Shown here: positions 16,083 to 23,635 of the stretch, piece after piece
Position numbering within the stretch: position 1 is the first letter of the stretch
Layout of the letters: the number at the start of each line of letters is the position of its first letter
Source of the DNA: Phycisphaeraceae bacterium
GTDB lineage: Bacteria; Planctomycetota; Phycisphaerae; Phycisphaerales; UBA1924
DNA length: 43,685 nt
NCBI GenBank assembly: GCA_007693965.1
Contig: RECQ01000034.1
Coordinates: 1 to 43,685, forward strand
Direction: 5' to 3'
The notes under the pieces: generated by a model
The model's input: only the letters and a program-made list of their open reading frames with translations
The model's database searches: none
What the model was told of the DNA's origin: nothing
Made by a program: the position numbers and the translations under genes

Positions 16083-17486
16083 TCACCCGATCCGTTCGGC
16101 GCCGCCCATGTACGGGCGCAGCGGCGCCGGGATCTTCACACTTCCATCTTCCTGCTGGTGCATCTCCAGCACAGGGATGAGGATGCGCGGGCTGGCGAGC
16201 ACGGTGTTGTTGAGCGAGTGGCAGAAGGTGGTGGCGCCGCCGGATTTCTCGTCGCGGTAGCGCATGTTCAGGCGTCGGCACTGGAAGTCGTACAGGCGCG
16301 AGGCGCTGTGTGTCTCGGCATACGCGCCGACGGGGCGCCCGTCCTCGCCGTTCGGGCCGCGGCCGGGCATCCACGACTCGATGTCGATCATGTCCGCATT
16401 CTTCACGCCCAGATCGCCGGTGCAGCACTGGAGGAGTCGATAGGGAATCTCCAGCGACTTCAATAGCTCCTCGACGTAGCCGATCATCTTCGTGTGCCAG
16501 TCGCGGCTTTCTTCTTCATCCGCGCGGCAGATGACCACCTGTTCGACCTTGTCGAACTGATGGATTCGAAAAAGCCCCGCCGTGTCCTTACCCGCGGCGC
16601 CCGCCTCGCGCCGGAAGCACGTCGACACAGTCACGTATTGCAGCGGCAGCTTCGATTCATCCAGAATTTCGTCCTGGTGCAGGCCCATGAGGCCGACCTC
16701 GCCGGTGCCAGTGAGGAACAGATCGTGCCCCCCGCCGCGGCGGGATTCTTCGATGTGATACGCCTGGTCGCGCCCCGCGGGGAAGAACCCCGTGTTCACC
16801 ATGCACTCCTCGCGCACGATGACGGGGACGCTCATGGGGGCAAAGCCGTGCTTGTCCACCATGAAATCGAAGGCGTAGCGCAGGCACGCCTGGTGCAGGC
16901 GGAAGCCGTCGCCGGTGAGGACGTAGCTGCGCGAGCCGGCCATCTTCACGCCGCGTTCGAAATCGCACAGGCCGAGATCGCGAAGCAGTTCGAGGTGTGT
17001 CTTCGGCTTGAAGCCGCGGCTGGATTCGAAGGGTTTCGAGGGGTCGAAGCCTTCCGGGCTCCAGGTGCGGATCTCCACGTTTTCCTCCGCCGAGGCGCCG
17101 ACGGGCACATCCGGGTCCGGCGGCATGGGGACTTGCAGCACCAGCTCGTTCAGCTCGGGTTCGATTTCGGCGATCTGCTGCTCGAAGGCCTGGACCTGCT
17201 CCTTCAGCTTCGCCGGGGCGCCGCGGATATCGGCCAGCTCGGCTTCGAGCGAGGCCTTCTTCGCCCCGTCGGCGGACTTGATCTCCTTCATCAGGGCGCC
17301 GATCCGCGGCCCGGCCTCCTTTTCGAGGCGGCGCTGCTCGGCCCGGAGCGACTCGCGCTCGGTCATCGCGGCCCGGCGCTTCTCGTCGAGGGCGAGAAGG
17401 CGGTCGATGTCAACATCGACGCCCTTGCGCCGGGCGCCCTCGCGGAACCGTTCGGGGTCGTCCCGAAGCTGCTTCAGATCGATCAT
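16083..17486 (-). CDS. serS: Seryl-tRNA synthetase
   Basis: Class II synthetase charging tRNA-Ser, 467 aa. The N-terminal MIDLKQLRDDPERFREGARRKG begins the antiparallel coiled-coil arm (about residues 25-100, with many Lys/Glu/Arg heptads) that grips the long variable arm of tRNA-Ser. The catalytic core shows motif 2 VSTCFRREAGAAGKDTAGLF and motif 3 CHSLNNTVLASPRILIPVLE. Start 17486 is chosen from the family N-terminus rather than 17522. The intrinsic terminator of an apparent structured RNA lies about 65 nt upstream, so either that RNA is independent or it attenuates serS. Confidence 0.97.
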   Translation of the reverse strand: MIDLKQLRDDPERFREGARRKGVDVDIDRLLALDEKRRAAMTERESLRAEQRRLEKEAGPRIGALMKEIKSADGAKKASLEAELADIRGAPAKLKEQVQAFEQQIAEIEPELNELVLQVPMPPDPDVPVGASAEENVEIRTWSPEGFDPSKPFESSRGFKPKTHLELLRDLGLCDFERGVKMAGSRSYVLTGDGFRLHQACLRYAFDFMVDKHGFAPMSVPVIVREECMVNTGFFPAGRDQAYHIEESRRGGGHDLFLTGTGEVGLMGLHQDEILDESKLPLQYVTVSTCFRREAGAAGKDTAGLFRIHQFDKVEQVVICRADEEESRDWHTKMIGYVEELLKSLEIPYRLLQCCTGDLGVKNADMIDIESWMPGRGPNGEDGRPVGAYAETHSASRLYDFQCRRLNMRYRDEKSGGATTFCHSLNNTVLASPRILIPVLEMHQQEDGSVKIPAPLRPYMGGAERIG

Positions 17487-17551
17487 GGGCGGGATGGTAG
17501 CGGGGGGGCGGCATGAGCGCACGGATCAGACCCGGCGTTGTGCGCGGCCAT

Positions 17552-17850
17552 AAAAAAAGCCGAGGCCACCCGTGAAGGTGACCGCGGCTTCTGCCACACA
17601 GACCCGTAACGGGGCTGCGTGTATTTCGGTGGTCGGGCTACTCCCACCCTCCCCCTGATTTGCCGAGCCTGCTTCCAGGGAGCCCGGCAGTGACGTGTTT
17701 CCTCGCCGCCTGAGCCCACAGGCGACAATCCCTTTTCCCGGTGAGGGGATCCGGGACGCCTCAGGCAAGCCTGAAGCGTGACGTGTATGCCCATTTCTGG
17801 GTCTTCCCTCCACCCGCGACACGCGCGGGCGCTTCCACTCCTACCAACAG
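17552..17850 (-). ncRNA. Putative highly structured RNA (or serS leader), family unidentified
   Basis: Reading the minus strand, about nine local hairpins follow each other: 17813-17829, 17790-17801, 17756-17779, 17737-17755, 17707-17724, 17662-17688, 17628-17648, 17595-17622, then the terminator at 17558-17589. Several loops are flanked by A-rich joints, and the 9-mer ACACGTCAC occurs twice (17778-17786, 17690-17698). No ORF is supported. Upstream (17885-17995) the DNA turns AT-rich, as expected of a promoter. I could not match RNase P (no GAGGAAAGTCCGG), SRP RNA, T-box (no TGGNACCGCG) or the cobalamin core. The 5' end is a guess. Confidence 0.5.
17558..17589 (-). terminator. Intrinsic terminator upstream of serS
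   Basis: On the minus strand a stem AGCCGCGGTCACC / GGGTGGCCTCGGCT (loop TTCAC) is followed directly by seven T residues (A-run 17552-17558 on the + strand). This is the clearest rho-independent terminator in the window. It would end the hairpin-rich transcript upstream, 65 nt before serS. Confidence 0.8.
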
Positions 17851-17929
17851 CCACTGTACTGCCCGCCCGCCAATCGGCCAACCCCATTCATGGGAATACA
17901 CGGAAAAAACACAAATCCCGGCCGAGTCG

Positions 17930-17953
17930 TTTCCCCCATCAAATAAGGGGAAA
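17930..17953. promoter_or_regulatory. Palindrome in the AT-rich stretch between nadK and the serS-upstream RNA
   Basis: TTTCCCC (17930-17936) and GGGGAAA (17947-17953) form an inverted repeat about 10 nt apart, in the least GC-rich stretch of the region (17885-17995). It could be an operator or a weak hairpin after nadK. There is no T-run. The remainder of 17850-18032 shows no gene. Confidence 0.35.
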
Positions 17954-18032
17954 TCAGCACATATGCACCTATCTTACCCATATTGACATCTGCACGATCG
18001 CCACAGGCTGGAAACGCGTCTCGGAGCGTTTT

Positions 18033-18914
18033 TCAACCCCCTTTGTCCGCCCCGTGCGAGCCCGGTGTCGCAGCCCAGTGCAATTTGCGGAGCAGGGTTC
18101 GCCAGTAGGTCGTCTCGGTGTTTCGGACCAACTGCACGGCCTTGTCGTTATGGACCAGGCGAATGCGGTCGCCGGTGTAGAGGCGCGTGTGGACCTGGCC
18201 GTCGAGGACGAGCGTGGTGCCGGCGCCGTCTTCCTGGTTGGCGGCGAGCATGGTCAGTTCAAGACGGATGTCGCCCGGCGCCACGATGGGACGGAACGCC
18301 AGCGAGTGGGCGGCGATGGGGGTGACGATGAGGGCGTCGAGATCGGGCGAGACGATCGGGCCGCCGGCGGAGACGTTGTAGGCCGTCGACCCGATGGGCG
18401 TGGAGACGATGACGCCGTCGCCGCGAAAGGTGGGTCCGGCCTCGCCGTCGAACTGCAGGCCGATCTCGATCATGCGGAAGGGCGCGCCCGCCGCCACAGC
18501 GCAGTCGTTCAGGGCCAGGCCCTCGAAGCGTGGATTCGCCTCATCGCCGCTGTGGATCGCGGCCCGGATCATGGTTCGTCGACAGAGGTGGAGATCGCCG
18601 GCGCCGAGCATGTCGGGCGCCTGCCGTCTGAGGGCGTTGAGGTCGAACTCAGCGAGGAAGCCGAGGTTGCCGAAGTTCACCCCCAGCATGGGCAGGTCAA
18701 GATGGACGCAGCGGCGGGTCTGGGCGAGTAGCGTGCCGTCGCCTCCGAGGACCATGACCAGATCGGCGCCGCGGGCGTTCATGATGGGTCCGCCATCGGC
18801 GTCCAGCTCGTCGGCCACTTCGCCGTGGGTGGTGATGAGGCGGCGCACTTCGTCCAGAGCCGCGGCGGCGCCGGGCTTGTTGCGGTTCACGATCAGCAGG
18901 ACGGATCGGCCCAT
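18033..18914 (-). CDS. nadK: NAD kinase
   Basis: Phosphorylates NAD to NADP using ATP or polyphosphate. 293 aa. The signature motifs are VMVLGGDGTLLAQ (GGDG, about residue 58), MLGVNFGNLGFLAEF, and the C-terminal conserved block GSTAYNVSAGGPIVSPDLDA followed by PIAAHSLAFRPIV. Last gene of a minus-strand set, after the polyprenyl synthase and dxs. dxs stops 57 nt upstream. NADPH supply and the MEP pathway are metabolically linked through DXR, but whether the neighbourhood means co-regulation is inference. Confidence 0.96.
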   Translation of the reverse strand: MGRSVLLIVNRNKPGAAAALDEVRRLITTHGEVADELDADGGPIMNARGADLVMVLGGDGTLLAQTRRCVHLDLPMLGVNFGNLGFLAEFDLNALRRQAPDMLGAGDLHLCRRTMIRAAIHSGDEANPRFEGLALNDCAVAAGAPFRMIEIGLQFDGEAGPTFRGDGVIVSTPIGSTAYNVSAGGPIVSPDLDALIVTPIAAHSLAFRPIVAPGDIRLELTMLAANQEDGAGTTLVLDGQVHTRLYTGDRIRLVHNDKAVQLVRNTETTYWRTLLRKLHWAATPGSHGADKGG

Positions 18915-18971
18915 GTCCGCTCAGTCTACGCCTGTGTTGGTGCGTGCGCCCCGGATCAGCAGGAGGAATGC

Positions 18972-20963
18972 TCAGCGGGAGGGAATCGGCGCCGACGTCA
19001 CGCGCTTGGACTCGATGTTCACGGTGCGGCCGGGCGTCTTGGGACGCGTGCCTGCTGTGTCCATCATGGCGCGGATGGCCCTGGCGATGGCGGGGGCGTC
19101 GAGACCGACCTCGGCAAGCTGCGAGGGGCGGGAATCCTGATGAATCCATGAATCGGGCAGGCCGAGACGGTGGATGCGCGCCGTGTCGAGGCCCATCTCG
19201 GAGGCCGCCTCCAGCACCGCGGCGCCGAAGCCGCCGACCACGGCGTGGTCTTCGATGGTGAGCACCGGCGTGCCGCGTTCGATGAGCGAGCGAATGAGCT
19301 CGGTGTCGACGGGCTTGGCGAAGCGGGCGTCGTAGACGGCGGTGTGCGCTTCGCCCGCCACCGATTCGGCGGCGAGGACGGCGTCCAGAGCCAGCGTGCC
19401 GAAGGCGAGCACGGCCACATCGGCGTGCTCGGGGTCGCCGATGAGCAGGCGGGCCTTGCCCAGCTCGAAGGAGGGGCAGTCCTGTTCGATGAAGCGGACG
19501 GGGACGTTGTCGCGCGGGTAGCGGACGGCGGAGAGGCCGTCCTCGTAGGTGCGCATGAATTCGAGGGCGGCGCGGAGCGAGGGCTCGTCGATCGCCGCGG
19601 TCAGGGCGGCGCCGGGGAGCGAGCGCAGCAGGGCGACATCGCAGAAGCCGTGGTGCACGGCGCCGTCGCCGCCGACCAGCCCGGCGCGGTCGAGGCAGAG
19701 GCGAACCGAGAGGCCCTGCAGTGAGACTTCCTGGAACGCCTGATCGAAGGCGCGCTGGAGGAAGGTCGAGTAGACGGCGAAGAAGGGCTTGTAGCCGGTC
19801 TTGGCGAGGCCGGCCATCATGTCCATCGCGTGCGATTCGCAGATGCCGACGTCCCACGTGCGATCTGGGAAGAGCGGCATGACCTTGTTGAGGCCGGTGC
19901 CGTCGGGCATGGCGGCGGTGCAGGCGACGACCTTGTCGTCGCGCTCCATCACGTCGATCAGGGCGTCGGCGAAGGCGGCGGTGAAAGAGCGACCGCCCTT
20001 TTTCATCTCGACGCGGCAGCCGTCCGGATCCATCTGGAACGCCGCGGGCGAATGGAACTTGCAGGCGTCGCCTTCCGAGAAGCTGAATCCCTTGCCCTTG
20101 ATGGTCTTGACGTGCAGCACCAGCGGGCGGTCGAAATCCTTGGCCTCGGCGAGGTACTCGACGAGCATGGGCAGATCGTGGCCATCGATGGGGCCGACGG
20201 TGAGCAGGCCGAAATGCTCAAACCACGAGCCCTCGGCGATCATGGCCTTGGTCATCTCTCCGGTGCGGTGGTACGCCTCTTCAAGCAGCGAGCCACCGGG
20301 AATGCGCGCCAGGACGCGGTGCGCCTCGCGCTTCATGCCGGTGTAGATGTTGCTGATGCGCAGTCGATCGAAGTAGCGCGCCATCGCGCCCTGCGGCTTG
20401 GCGATGGACATGCCGTTGTCGTTGAGCACCACGAGGAACTGGCGGCGCAGCGTGCCGGCGTTGTTCAGGCCCTCCATCGCGACGCCGTTCACAATCGAGG
20501 CGTCGCCGATGAGCGTGACGACGCGCCGACCATCAGGACGCTCCTGCGGTTCGAACGATTCCTTGTTGAGCAGGTCGCCCCGGGCCATGCCCACGGCGGT
20601 GGAGATGCCGGTGCCGGCGTGGCCGACGCTGAAGAGGTCGTACGGCGATTCACGCGGCTCGGGAAAGCCGGCCATGCCTTCGCGCGTGCGCAGCTTGTCG
20701 AGCATGGGCAGGCGTCCGGTCAGCAGCTTGTGCGGATAGCACTGGTGACCGACGTCGAAGAGCAGGCGATCGTGCCCGAAGTCGAAGACGTAGTGCAGCG
20801 CGATGGTGAGCTCGACGACGCCGAGATTGGGCGCGAGGTGGCCGCCGGTGCGGCTGACCTGATCGCAGATTGCGGTGCGGATCTCCGCCGCCAGTTCGGG
20901 AAGCTGCTCGACGGTGAGCTGCTTCAGATCGGCTGGTGAGTTGATGTTCGAAAGCAGCTTCAT
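18972..20963 (-). CDS. dxs: 1-deoxy-D-xylulose-5-phosphate synthase
   Basis: Thiamine-diphosphate enzyme that condenses pyruvate and glyceraldehyde-3-phosphate, the entry step of the MEP isoprenoid pathway. 663 aa from the ATG at 20963 (MKLLSNINSPADLKQL). The frame runs to 21083, but that extension lacks family similarity. Visible are GGHLAPNLGVVELTIALHYV, VGHQCYPHKLLTGR, the ThDP motif GDASIVNGVAMEGLNNAG, the transketolase pyrimidine-domain motif DRAGLVGGDGAVHHG, and the C-terminal TIEDHAVVGGFGAAV. It lies between the polyprenyl synthase and nadK on the same strand. Confidence 0.96.
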   Translation of the reverse strand: MKLLSNINSPADLKQLTVEQLPELAAEIRTAICDQVSRTGGHLAPNLGVVELTIALHYVFDFGHDRLLFDVGHQCYPHKLLTGRLPMLDKLRTREGMAGFPEPRESPYDLFSVGHAGTGISTAVGMARGDLLNKESFEPQERPDGRRVVTLIGDASIVNGVAMEGLNNAGTLRRQFLVVLNDNGMSIAKPQGAMARYFDRLRISNIYTGMKREAHRVLARIPGGSLLEEAYHRTGEMTKAMIAEGSWFEHFGLLTVGPIDGHDLPMLVEYLAEAKDFDRPLVLHVKTIKGKGFSFSEGDACKFHSPAAFQMDPDGCRVEMKKGGRSFTAAFADALIDVMERDDKVVACTAAMPDGTGLNKVMPLFPDRTWDVGICESHAMDMMAGLAKTGYKPFFAVYSTFLQRAFDQAFQEVSLQGLSVRLCLDRAGLVGGDGAVHHGFCDVALLRSLPGAALTAAIDEPSLRAALEFMRTYEDGLSAVRYPRDNVPVRFIEQDCPSFELGKARLLIGDPEHADVAVLAFGTLALDAVLAAESVAGEAHTAVYDARFAKPVDTELIRSLIERGTPVLTIEDHAVVGGFGAAVLEAASEMGLDTARIHRLGLPDSWIHQDSRPSQLAEVGLDAPAIARAIRAMMDTAGTRPKTPGRTVNIESKRVTSAPIPSR

Positions 20964-21109
20964 GGAGTCGGTCCGGCGGGTGTACGCGCCTGTTTCGGCC
21001 CATTGATCTGGGGCGTCGATCTTGCGCGGCGGATGTTTGTCATGACTATAGCAGCGAGGGCGCACCGGCACGGGTGTTTCCACCCCACCGGCGTATTCGT
21101 GAATCGACC

Positions 21110-22009
21110 CTAGCGGGTTCGCACGGCCAAGAAATGGCAGATATCGCGGAGCGGCGCCGCCTCATCGCCGAGTGGCGCCAGGGCCGATATCGCCTCTTCG
21201 TGCAGGCGGGCCACTTCACGGCGCGAGGCCTCGACGCCCCAGACGCCGGGGTACGTCAGTTTGCCCGCCTCGTGATCCTTGTTGGTGCGCTTGCCGGTGT
21301 GTTCGGCGGTCTGCTCGATGTCCAGCAGGTCGTCCACCACCTGGAACATGAGGCCGATGGCGTCGCCGAAGTTGGTGAGGGCGCCGAGTGTGGAATCATC
21401 CGCCCCGCCGCTGATGGCGCCCATGCGGCAGGCGGCCCGGATCAGGGCGCCGGTTTTATTCCGGTGGACGAGGGCCAGTCTGGCGCGGTCGTCGAGGTTC
21501 TTTTCGAAGCCTCCGAGGGTGTCGTAGACCTGCCCGGCGATCATGGCGGTGGTGCCCGAGGCGAGTTCGCCGACCAGCTTCGCGGCGGCGACGCCATCGG
21601 AGACGTTCTCGCAGATCACCTGGAAGGCCAGGCTCATCATGGCGTCGCCGGCGAGGATGGCCATGGCTTCGCCGGAGCGGATGTGCAGCGTGGGCCTGCC
21701 GCGACGGAGATCATCGTCGTCCATTGCGGGCAGGTCGTCGTGGACGAGGCTGAAGGCGTGGATGAGCTCGATGGCCATGGCGGCGGGCATGGCGTCTTCG
21801 GCCCGGCCACCGACCGCCTCGCACGATTCGAGCAGCAGCACCGGGCGGGTGCGCTTGCCGCCGGCGAGCAGGGCGTATTCCACCGCCTCGCGGAGGTTGA
21901 CGGGCAGATCGGCGGCGCTGAACCGCTCGGCCATGGCCCGGTCCACCAGGGCGGCCCGGCGCTCGAAGGAATCCGGAGGCGTGGTGGTGGATTCGTCGGC
22001 GCGGCTCAT
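21110..22009 (-). CDS. ispA: Polyprenyl diphosphate synthase (FPP/GGPP synthase type)
   Basis: All-trans prenyl chain elongation from IPP and allylic diphosphate. 299 aa from the ATG at 22009, which has GGAG six bases upstream; a GTG at 22075 is the longer alternative. Motifs: LLAGGKRTRPVLLLES, the first aspartate-rich motif LVHDDLPAMDDDDLRRGRPT, HRNKTGALIRAA, and the second VVDDLLDIEQT. The extra residues in DDxxxxDDDD are typical of short-chain bacterial FPP/GGPP synthases, but product length cannot be fixed by eye. Upstream of dxs on the same strand. Confidence 0.92.
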   Translation of the reverse strand: MSRADESTTTPPDSFERRAALVDRAMAERFSAADLPVNLREAVEYALLAGGKRTRPVLLLESCEAVGGRAEDAMPAAMAIELIHAFSLVHDDLPAMDDDDLRRGRPTLHIRSGEAMAILAGDAMMSLAFQVICENVSDGVAAAKLVGELASGTTAMIAGQVYDTLGGFEKNLDDRARLALVHRNKTGALIRAACRMGAISGGADDSTLGALTNFGDAIGLMFQVVDDLLDIEQTAEHTGKRTNKDHEAGKLTYPGVWGVEASRREVARLHEEAISALAPLGDEAAPLRDICHFLAVRTR

Positions 22010-22152
22010 CGAAGGCTCCGCCCGCGCCGGGGTGCGGGCGACGGGCTGACTGGCTGCTCTGGCGTGGGTTGTCACGCGGCGAGTGTACGGATGGGCGCGC
22101 GCAGCGACAACGCGGGGCGACGGTGCGTCGCCGCGGCCGTATCATCGCGGCC

Positions 22153-22785
22153 ATGCTCTCGAACCTGTTCCAGGGGGTGTCGGCCCTCTTCTCCAGCGGC
22201 GGATGGGTCATGTGGCCGCTGCTGGTTCTCAGCCTGATCTCGCTCACGCTCTCGTTTGAGCGGCTGTTCTACTGGTCCATCACCCATCGTCCGGGCCGGG
22301 GGCGCTGGCTGGCCGACCTGGCCGACCTGCTGCGGGCCGGCGATCGCAGCGGCGTGAAGGCGATGATCGCGCGGGATGGCTCGGTCTACGCCCGCATCAC
22401 GGCGGGGCTGCTGGAGCGGGGCGCCTCGGACGCGGCGGCGGTCGAACTGGTCGAGGCCAACCGGCGATCCTTCGAGCGGTTCTCCGCCACGCTCACAACC
22501 ATCATCACCGCGGCGCCGCTGCTGGGGATTCTGGGCACGGTCACCGGCATCATCCAGAGCTTCCGCCTGCTGGGCGGGACGCTGACGGGCGCGGACGGCT
22601 CGCCCATCGGCGACCCCGTCACCGTGGCCGGCGGCATCGCCGAGGCGCTCATCACCACGGCGTTCGGGCTGATCATCGCGATGGTGACGCTCTTTCCCTA
22701 CGCGTGGTTCCGCACCAGCGCAGACCGATGCCTCGGGCGGATCGAGGCCCTCGTGGCGGCTGCGGCGCAGGGGGAGAAGAAGTGA
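22153..22785 (+). CDS. MotA/TolQ/ExbB proton-channel family protein
   Basis: 210-aa inner-membrane protein expected to form a pentameric proton channel energising outer-membrane transport or envelope constriction. Three hydrophobic spans are visible: around GWVMWPLLVLSLISLTLSF, LTTIITAAPLLGILGTVTGI, and GIAEALITTAFGLIIAMVTL. The second and third carry the family Gly/Pro/Thr pattern. The start at 22153 gives MLSNLFQG; the frame opens at 22069. No ExbD/TolR-like gene follows, so the partner subunit must be elsewhere. Divergent from the polyprenyl synthase, with its stop running straight into a tandem repeat. Confidence 0.88.
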   Translation: MLSNLFQGVSALFSSGGWVMWPLLVLSLISLTLSFERLFYWSITHRPGRGRWLADLADLLRAGDRSGVKAMIARDGSVYARITAGLLERGASDAAAVELVEANRRSFERFSATLTTIITAAPLLGILGTVTGIIQSFRLLGGTLTGADGSPIGDPVTVAGGIAEALITTAFGLIIAMVTLFPYAWFRTSADRCLGRIEALVAAAAQGEKK

Positions 22786-22810
22786 GCGGTGAGCGGTGAG
22801 CGGTGAGCGG
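22782..22810 (+). repeat. Tandem 7-bp repeat GTGAGCG x4
   Basis: Four perfect copies of GTGAGCG starting on the exbB-like stop codon. It forms the outer left flank of inverted-repeat element C. On the right side, a degenerate array of CACCCGCT units (around 22988-23014) is roughly complementary. Confidence 0.85.
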
Positions 22811-23014
22811 GCGATTGTGTGCACCAGCGAGCCGGGGCGTCCCGCCCCGGGTTGATGAACAGCGCCCATTCAATCCGCGCCGGCATCGCGCAGAAATTCC
22901 CCGTTGCGTTGAGCTTCGCAGTGCTTCAATGTGCTTGGCATCTGGACGGAATCGGGGCGGGACGCCCCGGCTCGCTTGTCTCAGAATTCACCCGCTCACC
23001 CGCTCATCCACTCA
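22782..23014. repeat. Intergenic inverted-repeat element C (exbB-like / PTS IIA)
   Basis: Perfect 24-nt inverted repeat: left arm 22826-22849, right arm 22953-22976, separated by a 103-nt unique spacer. Each arm is itself a mini-palindrome (GGGGCG-TCC-CGCCCC). GTGAGCG-type tandem repeats flank the arms outside. The element fills the whole gap between two convergent genes, leaving no space for a gene; no coding signal is seen in the spacer. Confidence 0.85.
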
Positions 23015-23479
23015 CGAGGCGACCGACTGCTCCTGCTCCTGGAGCAGTTCGTAGATGTCGTCGGACGTCACCGCCTGGTAGATGCGTTCGCGGAAGTCTT
23101 CCCGCGTCATCAGGCGGCTGACCCGGGCCAGTGCCTGGATGTGGTCGCTGGTCTTGTCGAGGGGGCTGGCGAGCAGGACGACGAGCTGCACCGGCTTCTG
23201 GTCGATGGAGGCGAAGTCGATGGGCTGGGCCGGCTTGCCGATGGCCATGGCGAGGTTGTGGATGCCGGCGGACTTGCCGTGCGGGATCGCCAGGCCGTGG
23301 CCGATGCCGGTGGTGCGGGTCTGTTCGCGGGTCCAGACGGCTTCCTTGAGCGCATCGGGATCCTCGACCCTGCCGGCGGCGGCGAGAACATCAACAAGCT
23401 CCTCAATCACGCCTTTCTTGTCCGACGCCTCCAAGGGCGCCTTGATGCAAGCGGGGGTGAGGATGTCCAGCAGCGTCAT
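23012..23479 (-). CDS. ptsN: PTS EIIA (fructose/nitrogen PtsN-type) domain protein
   Basis: 155-aa single-domain EIIA. The phosphorylatable histidine is His67 in GIGHGLAIPHGKS, followed by PIDFASIDQKPVQLVVLLASP and HIQALARVSRLM, all typical of EIIA-Ntr/Fru. A GAGGT Shine-Dalgarno sits just before the ATG at 23479; the frame opens at 23548. No EIIB/EIIC sugar permease is nearby, so a regulatory PtsN-like role is more likely than transport. The gene symbol is therefore tentative. Confidence 0.85.
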   Translation of the reverse strand: MTLLDILTPACIKAPLEASDKKGVIEELVDVLAAAGRVEDPDALKEAVWTREQTRTTGIGHGLAIPHGKSAGIHNLAMAIGKPAQPIDFASIDQKPVQLVVLLASPLDKTSDHIQALARVSRLMTREDFRERIYQAVTSDDIYELLQEQEQSVAS

Positions 23480-23635
23480 GCTGACCTCGAGCAACGGATG
23501 AAAACTCCGGAGTGCGACGGCGTGGTCGCAGCGATCTCTCTCTAGCAATCGGCCGCAACCGATCCCGCCATGGTACCGGGATCGCGGCGCAGGTAAAGCC
23601 GACTGCGACAGACCGACGATGTTTCCCTTCGATCT

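Noticed and set aside
16040-16090. GTTCGAATC near the serS stop looked like a tRNA T-arm
   Set aside because: No acceptor or anticodon arms can be built around it on either strand.
17552-17850. Known large RNAs (RNase P, SRP, T-box, cobalamin riboswitch, second tmRNA) for the serS-upstream locus
   Set aside because: The diagnostic core strings of each were not found by eye. A GGAAGCAG string (SRP-like) and GCAGAAGCCGCGG (faintly RNase P-like) were too weak to support a name.
22782-23014. CRISPR array
   Set aside because: Repeats are tandem 7-8-mers and one inverted pair, not 24-40-nt direct repeats with regular spacers; no cas genes in the window.
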